Source: Labia minor
Taxonomy: Eukaryota > Arthropoda > Insecta > Dermaptera > Spongiphoridae
DNA: 64,000 nt
Assembly: GCA_963082975.1 (NCBI GenBank)
Contig: OY720348.1
Span: 59,681,461-59,745,460, forward strand
Reading direction: 5' to 3'
The notes under the pieces are model-generated. The model did not search any database, was not told where the DNA came from, and worked only from the letters and a program-made list of their open reading frames with translations. Below, in pieces: positions 35,656-46,810 of the stretch. The number at the start of each line of letters is the position of its first letter. Within the stretch, counting starts at the first letter, position 1. Both the position numbers and the translations under genes were made by a program.

Positions 35656-35659
35656 ATAA

Positions 35660-37010
35660 TAAAAACTAAATAAATACCTACATTTTAAAGAAATCTTTAT
35701 CTAAATTATATTAGTAATAGTACTTGTAACAGTGAGGTAAAATATAAACTGCTAAACAAATGTATTGTGTAGTGAGAATATCCAAGAGATAATATTATAT
35801 AAAAAAATTGATTAACTGACTGAAAGGAACACACATTCTCAACACATTCTCATAGATATTTTGTTATTTTTATTAATGTTTATATATTTTTTAACATTTT
35901 AGTGATAAGATTTTAAATTCTTTTAAAGTTAAAAACTGAATTTAATTATATTAAAAATAAAATATTAAGTGTTTATAAAAAAGAGCTTAAGATTCATCTG
36001 TCCAATTGCGCTTTGAGGAAACATGAATGAATTGAAATGTTGAATTGTGACACATTTATAATAGTAGTCTATAATTTTATAGAAAATCTTTTATTTTAGT
36101 TAGGATCTACAACTACTCATTCTATAATAGTTTATAAAATATAAAATTTGAAAAATGTGTATAATATATATATATATATATATATGTTATATAATACGAT
36201 GTTTTCAAAGAATTAACCGCTAAATATTTATTTAATTTTAATTTTTTTTTATTTGGTATAATATATATCAATAATATTGATTTGTTGATAATTTTCTATT
36301 GTATTTTTTTGTGAAATAAATTCATATTTGTAAAATTATTAGGTGATAGGACCCCGAAATTTCTACTGCATAAACATTTCAAATGTGTTTAGTATAACAC
36401 TAAATATTTTTATATAGATATAAAACTTAAAGTATGTAGTAATGAGGGAGATATAATAAATATTCAAATAATTTAAAAAATAAAAATAACAAGAAATTTA
36501 ACAAGTTCGATTGAAGATATATATTTTTTATATTTAGTGAGGGATTGAGAGATTTTATTTAAAACCACTGAACAAATCGAGCTGCACAAAGTCAAAGATT
36601 TTTTCAATCCAGGTTGAAAATCTTTTTCATCGACTGGTCGACATACCTAAGGCTTCTTTGATTCTTTTTTTTTTCCACGCCACAAATCTTACAAATGTCA
36701 CCCCTTCAGTAAAAACTACCCCAAGCCCGGCTATTCCATGAGTCATTTGAAATATATAATTCAAGGAATCGGATTTCTTTCTATTCTAGTCATTGTGGAT
36801 TTCGAAAGGAATCAAATTTATTTCTTTATTGAAAACGAATAAATAATAAAAAAAAAAATAAAAATAATAGTAATAAACAGGTAGACAGACAAGATACTTC
36901 GATAAATTCCGAGTGATGGAAATGGTCGTTAATGGAAATCAATAACAATCACAGTTGTCTGATTTGTTATCTTATTTATTATTATTATTATTATTATTTG
37001 TTATTTTTTA
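35660..37010. other. AT-rich DNA, no supported gene
   Basis: Includes (TA)n at 36,166-36,186 and (TTA)n at 36,975-36,998. Nothing else recognised. Confidence 0.45.
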
Positions 37011-37017
37011 TTGATTT

Positions 37018-37260
37018 GTATCTCTTCTATATAGATATAAAAGAGATTTGTCTGAGCATAGCTTAGAATTTAAAATTTCATGATCTCTAGAATCCAAAAG
37101 TAATTTTAGAATTTTTCATGGCTGTCTGTCTGTCCGGAAAATTGTAAAGTTATAGACTCAAAATTGGCTTAACTGATTACTGTGTGAAACATAAGCTATA
37201 AATTATCATATATCAATATCTAATCAATAACCGTAGAAATTAATTTTTAAAAATTTATAT
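37018..37260. repeat. Possible third GTCY-core element
   Basis: Starts with a hairpin (ATCTCTT ... AAGAGAT) and holds a short (GTCT)n/GTCC core at 37,125-37,136 followed by GGAAAATTGTAAAG. The layout is like families A and B, but only one copy is visible. Confidence 0.3.
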
Positions 37261-37369
37261 TATAATCCATGTTGTTCATTGAGAGCCACCGCGTCCAAGC
37301 AAGCACGACAATAAAAGTAGAATTAGGCCTAGGCAGGCAACTAGGGCCCGTAAAACGGTTCAAAAAATC

Positions 37370-37516
37370 GTGAATTTTTTCACTTTTGCGAGCGATCAGA
37401 CTTTTAAATATTTTCAACATGGTTCTAAAAAAAAAGGTAAAATGATTTTTGCGATCAGACTTTTAAATATTTTCGACTTTTTTAAAATTCTTTCAACATG
37501 GTTCTAATAAAAAATA
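37370..37516. repeat. ~74-bp tandem repeat, left part
   Basis: GCGATCAGACTTTTAAATATTTT...CAACATGGTTCTAA occurs at 37,391 and 37,450, and again at 38,176 beyond the B element. The B insertion sits inside a short tandem array. Confidence 0.65.
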
Positions 37517-38154
37517 AGTTGACCTGTGGCCAGGTCCGAACCGACCGACGGTTTGAAATAAATTAATTTCCAGCTACAGAAACAATTTCAAATAATTTTA
37601 ATATATCTATTAATGTAATAAAAAACAGATATGAATATAAAATAAATAATAAATATAAACATTTTAAATTTTATTTTATTTATAATATATATGTAAGACC
37701 AGGCTGTGACGTCATGAATGGCTGGATGACGTCATATAATTTTAATTAAGAAAAAACTAATAAAGATGATTTTTCTCGAGTATAAAACCAATGTAAAGTG
37801 AATGATTCGTGATGATATGTAAAAAATCTCCTCATGTGAAATTTGGTATGAAAATAACCCTTCCTTCCTATCGTCGATCGCTAATACTACCACTTCCGGT
37901 TTCCGGATTTGCACCAAAAGTTGATCAATTCATCCCACTGATGCATTAAGTAAATATACCAAATTTCATCAAAATCCGTTCAGCTGTACACATCTATACG
38001 GACGGACGGACGGACGGACGGACGGACGGACAGACATCATGCTAAAAATACTTTTTTCTGTTCAGAAAATGCATGATTCGTGGAGATATGTAAAAATCTC
38101 TACATGTGAAATTTGGTGTGAAAACAATATCTCCCTTACTATCGTCGGTCGGTA
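37517..38154 (-). repeat. Family B element, long form
   Basis: The most complete long copy. Read on the minus strand it runs from TTACCGACCGACGATAG (38,154) through a (GTCC)n core (about 38,002-38,034) to the GACCTG-gcca-CAGGTC hairpin at 37,520-37,535. Confidence 0.77.
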
Positions 38155-38374
38155 AAAAGGTAAAATGATTTTTACGATCAGACTTTTAAATATTTTCGAC
38201 TTTTTTAAAATTTTTTCAACATGATTCTTAAAAAAAAAAATATTATTTCAAAAAAGTACTCTTCAATAATAATTTTTTTAAATGGAAAATAAAATAAATA
38301 ATAGATTTTATGCTATTTTATGGGTGGGGGTCCGGAAATTCCCTAATCCGGCACTTCAATGAATATAAAAAAAA

Positions 38375-38825
38375 CATCTATCTATCTATCTCTGTGTATC
38401 TACGGAACTTGAAATTTCTTGGCCGTAACAACCACATTTCTCCAAGTGTTCCTATCCTGAACTATAACCATCCAATTCCTACCTTCTCCTATCTTGTTCA
38501 CGTCCCTTCTTAGATAGTCCACCCACCTTGTCCTTGCTCTTCCAAGTGGACGTTTGCCAATCGCTCTCCCCACCAATATATTTTTCGCTATTCTTTCCTC
38601 TCCCATTCTAGCCACGCAACCTTCTCGATTTTATAACCCTAATTATATGCATAGAGGTCATGCATTTCCTCGTTATGCAGTCTTTGTCTTTCTCCGGTGA
38701 TCTCATTTTTCTTTGGCACATAAATGCTGCGAAGAATCCTATTCTTAAATCTCTAAATCTACTCTCGTCTCCCAGGGTCATAGACCATGCCTCACACCCA
38801 TATAATACAACCGGCAAAATAATTG
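38375..38825 (-). pseudogene. RTE-like LINE, C-terminal ORF and tail
   Basis: Minus-strand frames give YGCEAWSMTLGDESRFRDLR, then ARMGEERIAKNILVGRAIGK and TRWVDYLRRDVNKIGEGRNW, ending QDRNTWRN...FQVP and a stop. This is the typical order of the RT C-terminal region of RTE-like elements. An (AGAT)n tail (38,377-38,392 on the complementary strand) marks its 3' end, as in RTE elements. A frameshift separates the two open parts, and the RT core and endonuclease are absent. Confidence 0.78.
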
Positions 38826-38829
38826 TTAT

Positions 38830-39682
38830 ATAAAAAAATAATTCTAGAATTCCTCACTAAGAATAATTATAATTTTCTAATATTCAAATATCACATCTCA
38901 ATAATTACTTTATAAATTCTTAATCTAATGCATTTAGTAAAATATTTTGTGTACATATTTATTTTATTTTATTATCTTTATTAAAATTATTCTTATTTTA
39001 TTTTAATATTTTTTCTTTTCCATTTTAAAATGGAGGGTATAAATTTTATTTATATATAATAATAAACAAAAAAACAAATTATTTTTTTAGTGTTAATATT
39101 TTTAAAACGTCAATTAAAATTACTTAAATTACATTGTCTTTGTGTTTTTAATTTAATTTATTATATTAGTATATTTAAAGTGCAAAAATTATTTATTGAT
39201 TATATAAAAATTAAAATATGATTTTTTAGACAATTGATATAAAGAAGTTGTTTTAAATTTTGATCTATTTAAAATTGGGTACATTTTTTAAAGTAATTTT
39301 AAATCCAATTGATTACATTCTATTATAATTTATTGTGGGGAGACCAAATAAGTTAAAAAAGTTAATTTTAGTTTGATAAATCAAATAAATGGGAACCTAT
39401 TACATACAGACTTTCAACCTAATAATACGTATTACTTTGGGGGTACAAGGGGTAGAGCCCTATGTCTAGGTGCAAATAACGCCGAAGGCAGTCTAAGCAG
39501 CTAATAATTTCCTATTTTTGGATAATCGACTGGGCAATGGGTGAAGTTAAATATATATATGAGTGTTAATTCTTTCTTATGTCTTTTTCCAAATCCAATC
39601 AATTGGAGCTTCTAAGCGCGTTAATATCTTCAAACTTCAAACTTACTAAAAAGTAAATTAATATCAAATTAAAACAATATCT
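38830..39682. other. AT-rich DNA within the duplicated segment
   Basis: No gene recognised. GGGGGTACAAGGGGTAGAGCC near 39,439 is the only GC-richer patch; the same sequence is at 50,284. Confidence 0.5.
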
Positions 39683-39683
39683 T

Positions 39684-40306
39684 TTACTATCTCTCAAGAG
39701 AAAATGTTCGATGTCGTGAATTTGAAGTTTTTATACGTTTTGAAGGTCCCTGAGTCATTTTCATTAAGGTTGAGGAAAGTGTGTGTGTGTGTTTGTGTAT
39801 GTAGATAAGATTACGAGAATTTGGTACACGGGCATTAATCAAAATTCGGTGTGTGTGTGTGTTTGTGTATGTAGATAAGATTACGAGAATTTGGTACACG
39901 GGCATTAATCAAAATTCGTAGTTTTCTATCAACTTTTGAGAAGTGTAACTTATTCGAAAGAGGATCATTACCTACCACGTTTTCATTTTTTTTCTCTACT
40001 GACCTTAAAAATAAAGAGAAATATGTTTTATAATTTTTCCCATAATTAAAAATTGTATAAAATTACTCTATATAAAATTTCAGCTTGATTGAATCGCAGA
40101 AAGTACAGGAATTATTTTTTTTTTTTTAATTTTTTAACACGTTGACTGCCAATCACGCGGCAACGCGTGACGTGGTGTCATTAACAAAAGCGAACCACGT
40201 TCTGGTTTAATAAATATTATTTATTAATTTTAATTTATAATTTATATAATTAATTCAAATTAATCCAATTCAAATTTGCGAGATTGTCGAGTGGAGACAC
40301 TCTAGA
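39684..40306 (+). repeat. Family A element with 62-bp internal duplication
   Basis: 5' TACTATCTCTCAAGAG and 3' GAGTGGAGACACTCTAGA. The core segment from GTGTGTGTGTGTTTGTG to CATTAATCAAAATTCG is present twice in tandem (39,779-39,849 region and next). Confidence 0.75.
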
Positions 40307-40548
40307 TTTTTTATTATTTTATCGGATATTGAAATAAATTTTATATTAATTTTCAAATATTTATTTAATAAATTATAAAATGAAACTCTCTATAATTATA
40401 TTTTGGAGTCTTCAATTCTCAAAAAATATTCAATATTCTAAACAAAAAAATAATTGGAAAATTTTATAGCAAATTTTGATTTTTTTTTTTCAAATATAAT
40501 TGAAAATTCTTTTGAAATAATTTATTCATTATATTGTCGCTAGAACGC

Positions 40549-40763
40549 TGGAGGGGGAGTACTGTGGTGCCGCACACCACAAGTAGATAGCGCCGCGCCA
40601 ACGTGCGCCAGCCCATGACGGCAACAACATGATGGGGACATATGTATATATTGTAAACGGTACAGTCAATAAAATGAGTTATGACTCCGACTCAACGGCT
40701 TTTATTACTAGCCTTTTCCTAACATCCGACTTCCACCTTACCTATACACATGTCCGCCACAAT
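40549..40763 (+). mobile_element. LTR retrotransposon 3' end: polypurine tract and LTR
   Basis: A purine tract (GGAGGGGGAGT, 40,549-40,560) directly precedes TGTGGTGCCGCACACCACA, a palindromic LTR start like that of the gypsy element further on. It contains AATAAA at 40,668-40,673 and ends near CGCCACA. The right boundary and target duplication are not certain. The family differs from the gypsy array. Confidence 0.5.
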
Positions 40764-40829
40764 ATGTTGGGATTAATTAATTCTATAGATTAATTATTCA
40801 GGGAACAGAGATAAAAATTGATTTTAGCG

Positions 40830-41100
40830 CAATAAACAATAACTTTCTTAACTTAGAAGACGTATAAAACTAGAAATGACCATTATAGACACCATGGATA
40901 CAAAAAGGCTCTCATGGTGGCCGGAGGTTGGAAGAACGCTAACCACAAAGGATTTTGGGCTCCGACGGATAAAGGAAAGAAATGTCGTCCGCCCAGATCA
41001 TCGCACAGCGATGTGTGGGAGGCAATGGAGGCACGAGGGCCAACAGAGGGCAATTGGACGGACCGGGGGCGTTTGAAATGCGGGAAACGGCACCATGACT
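40830..41100 (+). pseudogene. Possible gag fragment, weak
   Basis: A GC-richer patch has an open frame ending in LKCGKRHHD, which resembles a retrotransposon CCHC zinc knuckle (C..CG..GH) with the first Cys missing. It lies just after the LTR fragment. An unrelated host exon is an alternative. Confidence 0.25.
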
Positions 41101-41109
41101 ATATATTCA

Positions 41110-42069
41110 TATTTTTTATTTTAATAATTTTTTAAATACACAATTAATTTATTCATACAATTATGCATAATTTACAAAACAAAACTTTTTCAAAACATAA
41201 ATTATAATGAAAAGAACGTTGAAGTAAAGATATAAAGAAAAGAAAATATTCCATGGAAAGAATTTAATATTATTTGGAGGGTTCTAAGACACTCCAACGA
41301 CAAAGACCATTTGTGCCATGCAATAATCATCCATCATTTCATTTACGAAACTCCCACAGAAAGAGTCAAGCCATCTTCGCCGGGGCACAGTCAGGCAACG
41401 AGTTAACAATTTGCTTCTCACATGCCAGTTAACCAAGAAAACAATTTTTATTGTCCTTTATTAATAATAAATAACCAATAAATAATTAAATAATATTTAA
41501 TCGATCACACTATCAACAGAAGACTGTAAAGAAGTCTTTGTTGAGTATGATTAGAATTAATAATTGATGTAGCCAATGGATGGCTGTAAAGGGGCCCCGC
41601 TGGGGATGAGTCATAGAAAGAATATTCTGGATTAAGATTGAAATGAATTCTCTTGGATAGGCCTTCTACCATACCTCAGACACGGTTATATTTTATTGAT
41701 AAAGTTTATTAAAAAAACTTGCCAAAGAATACGAAAATTAACATATTATCATTACAAAAGATGTAGGTATGTAGATAAGGTGTAGTATTGGCGACTAAGT
41801 ATTTGAAAATAAGGTAGGAGACGAAAATACTTTCATGGTATATAAAAATAAAATTCTTCATAAAATTGATTATCCTAAATATGGGGCTTGCATGTTTTCT
41901 TAAATCGAAAGTTATAAAGTTAAGGTTAATATGGACAAGACAAATGGGCAAATACTTTTAAACACGAGCCAAAATGAAATTTTCAAAATGTCTCCCGGGG
42001 GCCCGGAGGACCATATTTCAAAAACACCAAACCGGAATATTTGTAAAAAAAAAAATTACCTTTTTTTAG
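41110..42069. other. AT-rich DNA, no supported gene
   Basis: Mixed sequence with a GC-richer patch near 41,340-41,410; no motif recognised. Confidence 0.4.
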
Positions 42070-42077
42070 AGCCATAT

Positions 42078-42203
42078 TATGGGTGACCAAATTGAAAAAA
42101 TTTAGAAAAAAAATTCGTAAATGTAATAAATCCGGGACAATAAACTGTGTAGCCGGGACAGAGCACCTAAAATCGGGACAATCCCGGAAAACCTGGTCAC
42201 ACT
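42078..42203. mobile_element. hAT-type MITE
   Basis: 126 bp, inverted ends TATGGGTGACCAAATT and AACCTGGTCACACT, with an 8-bp target duplication AGCCATAT / AGCCGTAT (7 of 8). It contains CCGGGACA repeats. Non-coding. Confidence 0.72.
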
Positions 42204-42224
42204 AGCCGTATTGAATTAAAGATC

Positions 42225-42310
42225 GAAATAAGAGACATTTTTTCAACGGACCGGATAAAATAAGCAAAGGGCCGGATCTGGCCCGCGGGCCGGTTTTTGC
42301 CCATCTCTGG
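42225..42310. mobile_element. hAT-type element, one end
   Basis: GGGCCGGATCTGGCCCGCGGGCCGG followed by TTTTTGCCCATCTCTGG looks like a hAT terminal and subterminal region (terminal CAGAGATGGGCAAA on the other strand). The opposite end was not found. The GGCCCGCGGGCC block resembles the subterminal block of the MITE at 18,422. Confidence 0.5.
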
Positions 42311-42314
42311 ACAA

Positions 42315-42490
42315 GACACTTGCTTCAAATGGGTGATTAGAAGATAAAAGGGAAGCAATTGGGAAAGTGCTTTCAAGACGAAGAATAAATGGAAAGAAAT
42401 TGAGAAAAGCTAAAAATGGGTCGGCTCAGGATAAGAACGTAGGAGGAGTATAATTACTGCCGCCATTTCACTAGGGTCACAGAGAGAACC
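42315..42490 (+). pseudogene. RTE-like LINE 3' relic
   Basis: A Lys-rich open stretch, then SAQDKN, and ITAAISLGHRE after a frameshift, resembling the last residues of some RTE-like ORFs. It follows directly after the hAT end. Confidence 0.35.
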
Positions 42491-42842
42491 AATAGATAGA
42501 ATATAATTTATGAATTTTCACATATTCTACTTAATCAATGTAAATACGGCTATAGATATTATATAAATTGAAAATCAATGAATAAATAATTCATCAATGT
42601 AAAATAAGCAAATATTTTAAAAATGTATTGTATTATATTGGTTGGTGCATATACTATAACTTTCTCTTTTTTTTTTTAATTTAAAAGTTTATTAATTAAT
42701 ATGAATTTACTTCAATAAATAGAAAAAAACAAACGTCATTTTCATAAATATTATGATACAAGAAAATAGTTTTGACCTTATCAAAAAGAATTAAATTTAT
42801 TATAGATCAAAGGTCTCCAAAATTTTCGCTCGAAGAACCCGA

Positions 42843-43511
42843 TTGAAAAATATAATTATGATTAAGATAGCCCAACATTTTGGCGATAAAGAACTTAATA
42901 AACGTGATATTAATATGAATAAATTAACTAAAGAACAGGAAACTGAAGCGATTAATTTTAGATTATGGGTACGAAGAGAATTTCCTGTTCTGAGTGATTT
43001 TTATGAACATGGTGAAATTTTTATTAAGACAAGTGACTCGGATATCTCGATAATTAGCGGACATTTGATAGAATATGGAATATATTCAAAATCACATATC
43101 TGCAGGGAATGGAATGCAATACCTATACGAACCTCCCCGACAAAAGAACATACACTTTTCCATTTTAGAGAAGTGGTGTGTCCAAAGTTGGCTCTTATAA
43201 AAAACGATTTATTTTCTAGAAATGAATTTAATAAATTATATATTGGAGTGTTACTGAATAATTTGTTAATCGAGTTAAAATTTGGTTTCCAGAAAATAAA
43301 TATTTTTGTTACTCACGAAGTGATTATGCGAACATTGCTAAATTCTCTCAATATACTTAAATTAGATATTGTTGGACATTTGATATCATTTGGAATTAGA
43401 TTTCAAATTGAATTTTCCTTGATATATCCCAAGCTTTTGATAAAGTCAGTCACGAGGGCCTACTATATAAGATCAGTAAGAAATTACCAGAAAAATTCAC
43501 AAGTATCTTAA
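42843..43511 (+). CDS. Unidentified ORF, modules E and X, joined to jockey
   Basis: 222 codons. Residues 1-42 are found only here. Residues ~43-76 (VRREFPVL ... SIISGHLI) form module E, which recurs in every gypsy array unit. Residues ~77-178 (YGIYSKSHICREWNAIP ... LNILKLDIVGH) form module X, which recurs in every jockey array unit. The last part is a short inverted junction piece followed by out-of-frame jockey sequence. E and X adjoin only here, so this copy probably stands nearest to their source. Codon use is AT-rich. I recognise no family; a host or viral gene or an unknown transposon are all possible. Confidence 0.4.
   Translation: MKNIIMIKIAQHFGDKELNKRDINMNKLTKEQETEAINFRLWVRREFPVLSDFYEHGEIFIKTSDSDISIISGHLIEYGIYSKSHICREWNAIPIRTSPTKEHTLFHFREVVCPKLALIKNDLFSRNEFNKLYIGVLLNNLLIELKFGFQKINIFVTHEVIMRTLLNSLNILKLDIVGHLISFGIRFQIEFSLIYPKLLIKSVTRAYYIRSVRNYQKNSQVS
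42966..43077 (+). repeat. Module E, founder-like copy
   Basis: GTACGAAGAGAATTTCCTG to AATTAGCGGACATTTGATA, shared with 51,044-51,145 and equivalents in all gypsy units. It differs from them at a few positions (GTGATTTTTATGAACATGG here, GTAAATTTTATGAACACAA there). Confidence 0.82.
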
Positions 43512-43570
43512 AATCATACCTCTTGGATAGATACTTTCTGGTAAAATATGGTGATTGTTGATCTAATCTA

Positions 43571-44275
43571 ATGGAAATAAAAGCTGGAGTCCCACAGGGC
43601 AGCATTCTAGGACCGGCTCTCTTCCTTTTATATATGGCTGACATTCAGACTTCCCCTTTTACAAATATAGCTTCCTTCGCTGACGATACTGCAATTCTGG
43701 CATCTCATGCAAACTGCGAAGTGATCATTAGCAGAATACAAGACCACCTAAATCAACTCGAAAAGTGGTTTTTGAAATGGGGCCTGACGGTCAACTCAAA
43801 CAAATCCTCCTTCGTTACCCGACATTTGATAGCATATGGAATATATTCAAAATCACATATCTGCAGGGAATGGAATGCAATACCTATACGAACCTCCCCG
43901 GCAAAAGAACATACACTTTTCCCTTTTAGAGAAGTGGTGTGGCCAAAGTTGGCTCTTATAAAAAACGATTTATCTTCTAGAAATGAATTTAATAAATTAT
44001 ATATTGGAGTGTTACTGAATAATTTGTTAATCGAGTTAAAATTTGGTTTCCAGAAAATAAATATTTTTGTTACTCACGAAGTGATTATGCGAACATTGCT
44101 AAATTCTCTCAATATACTTAAATTAGATATTGTTGGACATCAAAAAAATATAATTTTTTGTCAGTGTTTTGATGATATATCTAAGGAATATATTCTTAAA
44201 ATTAAATTTAAGGACTCACAAGTTTTGAAACAATATATCCAATTAAAACATTTGCAAATTCAATTCGTCATCTAA
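43571..44275 (+). pseudogene. Array unit 1: jockey RT core fused to X
   Basis: 234 codons open. Residues 1-76 contain AGVPQGSILGPALFLLYMAD and FADDTAIL, the RT palm motif with catalytic Asp pair. Then LNQLEKW and NSNKSSFVT of the jockey thumb run in frame into X, which ends in a stop. Upstream in the same unit GTTGA replaces GCCTG, so the RT frame is broken by a stop at 43,559. Confidence 0.7.
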
Positions 44276-44430
44276 TTCCAAATGATATCGATCTCGAATG
44301 CAACAACTCATCGCTCAGTGTAGGACATTTTCCTACCCAATGGAAAGTCGCACAAATTATTCTTATACCTAAACCAGGCAAGTCACCTACTGAAATCACC
44401 TCATACAGACCCATTAGTCTTCTGCCTATT

Positions 44431-45465
44431 ATGTGGAAAATTTTAAAGAAAATCCTCCTCAAATATATAAAACCTCACCTCTTCGATATTGTGCCAGATA
44501 GTCAATTTGGTTTTCGTGGTGAACATGGCACTATCGAACAGGTACATAGAGTTGTCAAAAAGATCAAGGACTCCCTCGAGACTAAATCGTATTGCGGTGT
44601 TGTTTGCCTTGATATATCCCAAGCTTTTGATAAAGTCAGTCACGAGGGCCTACTATATAAGATCAGTAAGAAATTACCAGAAAAATTCACAAGTATCTTA
44701 AAATCATACCTCTTGGATAGATACTTTCTGGTAAAATATGGTGATTGTTGATCTAGTCTAATGGAAATAAAAGCTGGAGTCCTACAGGGCAGCATTCTAG
44801 GACCGGCTCTCTTCCTTTTATATATGGCTGACATTCAGACTTCCCCTTTTACAAATATAGCTTCCTTCGCTGACGATACTGCAATTCTGGCATCTCATGC
44901 AAACTGCGAAGTGATCATTAGCAGAATACAAGACCACCTAAATCAACTCGAAAAGTGGTTTTTGAAATGGGGCCTGACGGTCAACTCAAACAAATCCTCC
45001 TTCGTTACCCGACATTTGATAGCATATGGAATATATTCAAAATCACATATCTGCAGGGAATGGAATGCAATACCTATACGAACCTCCCCGGCAAAAGAAC
45101 ATACACTTTTCCCTTTTAGAGAAGTGGTGTGGCCAAAGTTGGCTTTTATAAAAAACGATTTATCTTCTAGAAATGAATTTAATAAATTATATATTGGAGT
45201 GTTACTGAATAATTTGTTAATCGAGTTAAAATTTGGTTTCCAGAAAATAAATATTTTTGTTACTCACGAAGTGATTATGCGAACATTGCTAAATTCTCTC
45301 AATATACTTAAATTAGATATTGTTGGACATCAAAAAAATATAATTTTTTGTCAGTGTTTTGATGATATATCTAAGGAATATATTCTTAAAATTAAATTTA
45401 AGGACTCACAAGTTTTGAAACAATATATCCAATTAAAACATTTGCAAATTCAATACGTCATCTAA
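44431..45465 (+). pseudogene. Array unit 2: RT fused to X, one stop
   Basis: Begins at YIKPHLFDIVPDSQFGFRGE, continues through CLDISQAFDKVSHEGLL (first catalytic-Asp motif), is interrupted by the same TGA as unit 1 at 44,749-44,751, and reopens at 44,761 with AGVLQGS, FADD and module X. The AGV(P to L)QGS change would also damage a conserved turn. Confidence 0.75.
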
Positions 45466-45620
45466 TTCCAAATGATATCGATCTCGAATGCAACAACTCA
45501 TCGCTCAGAGTAGGACATTTTCCTACCCAATGGAAAGTCGCACAAATTATTCTTATACCTAAACCAGGCAAGTCACCTACTGAAATTACCTCATACAGAC
45601 CCATTAGTCTTCTGCCTATT

Positions 45621-46655
45621 ATGGGCAAAATTTTAGAGAAAATCCTCCTCAAATATATAAAACCTCACCTCTTCGATATTGTGCCAGATAGTCAATTTGG
45701 TTTTCGTGGTGAACATGGCACTATCGAACAGGTACATAGAGTTGTCAAAAAGATCAAGGACTCCCTCGAGACTAAATCGTATTGCGGTGTTGTTTTCCTT
45801 GATATATCCCAAGCTTTTGATAAAGTCAGTCACGAGGGCCTACTATATAAGATCAGTAAGAAATTACCAGAAAAATTCACAAGTATCTTAAAATCATACC
45901 TCTTGGATAGATACTTTCTGGTAAAATATGGTGATGCCTGCTCTAGTCTAATGGAAATAAAAGCTGGAGTCCCACAGGGCAGCATTCTAGGACCGGCTCT
46001 CTTCCTTTTATATATGGCTGACATTCCGACTTCCCCTTTTACAAATATAGCTTCCTTCGCTGACGATACTGCAATTCTGGCATCTCATGCAAACTGCGAA
46101 GTGATCACTAGCAGAATACAAGACCACCTAAATCAACTCGAAAAGTGGTTTTTTAAATGGGCCCTGTCGGTCAACTCAAACAAATCCTCCTTCGTTACCC
46201 GTCATTTGATAGCATATGGAATATATTCAAAATCACATATCTGCAGGGAATGGAATGCAATACCTATACGAACCTCCCCGGCAAAAGAACATACACTTTT
46301 CCCTTTTAGAGAAGTGGTGTGTCCAAAGTTGGCTCTTATAACAAACGATTTATCTTCTAGAAATGAATTTAATAAATTATATATTGGAGTGTTACTGAAT
46401 AATTTGTTAATCGAGTTAAAATTTGGTTTCCAGAAAATAAATATTTTTGTTACTCACGAAGTGATTATGCGAACATTGCTAAATTCTCTCAATATACTTA
46501 AATTAGATATTGTTGGACATCAAAAAAATATAATTTTTTGTCAGTGTTTTGATGATATATCTAAGGAATATATTCTTAAAATTAAATTTAAGGACTCACA
46601 AGTTTTGAAACAATATATCCAATTAAAACATTTGCAAATTCAATTCGTCATCTAA
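45621..46655 (+). CDS. Array unit 3: intact 344-aa RT-X chimeric ORF
   Basis: The longest open frame of the window. Residues 1-~200 are jockey-clade RT fingers and palm: QFGFRGE, FLDISQAFDKVSHEG (catalytic Asp), AGVPQGSILGPALFLLYMAD and SFADDTAIL (catalytic Asp pair). Residues ~201-344 are the unidentified X module, entered in frame at SSFVT|RHLIAYG. The frame is also open upstream of the first Met, through YRPISLLP. Endonuclease, ORF1 and the real jockey C-terminus are missing, so autonomous retrotransposition is not expected. Whether it is expressed is unknown. Confidence 0.72.
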   Translation: MGKILEKILLKYIKPHLFDIVPDSQFGFRGEHGTIEQVHRVVKKIKDSLETKSYCGVVFLDISQAFDKVSHEGLLYKISKKLPEKFTSILKSYLLDRYFLVKYGDACSSLMEIKAGVPQGSILGPALFLLYMADIPTSPFTNIASFADDTAILASHANCEVITSRIQDHLNQLEKWFFKWALSVNSNKSSFVTRHLIAYGIYSKSHICREWNAIPIRTSPAKEHTLFPFREVVCPKLALITNDLSSRNEFNKLYIGVLLNNLLIELKFGFQKINIFVTHEVIMRTLLNSLNILKLDIVGHQKNIIFCQCFDDISKEYILKIKFKDSQVLKQYIQLKHLQIQFVI

Positions 46656-46810
46656 TTCCAAATGATATCGATCTCGAATGCAACAACTCATCGCTCAGTG
46701 TAGGACATTTTCCTACCCAATGGAAAGTCGCACAAATTATTCTTATACCTAAACCAGGCAAGTCACCTACTGAAATCACCTCATACAGACCCATTAGTCT
46801 TCTGCCTATT

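Larger units (their letters stand above)
37900..40143. repeat. 2.24-kb duplicated segment, left copy
   Basis: Nearly identical to 48,755-50,986. It contains part of a B element, the RTE-like LINE 3' end, about 850 bp of AT-rich DNA and most of an A copy. Differences are few: GGAC repeat number, a 9-bp deletion near 49,588, and scattered substitutions. Confidence 0.87.

Noticed and set aside
40876..41135. Secure gag gene after the LTR
   Set aside because: Only a partial zinc-knuckle resemblance; kept as a weak feature, not as a gene.
43450..43644. Minus-strand 64-66-codon ORFs in the jockey array
   Set aside because: Shadows of the RT coding strand; the plus strand has clear RT motifs.
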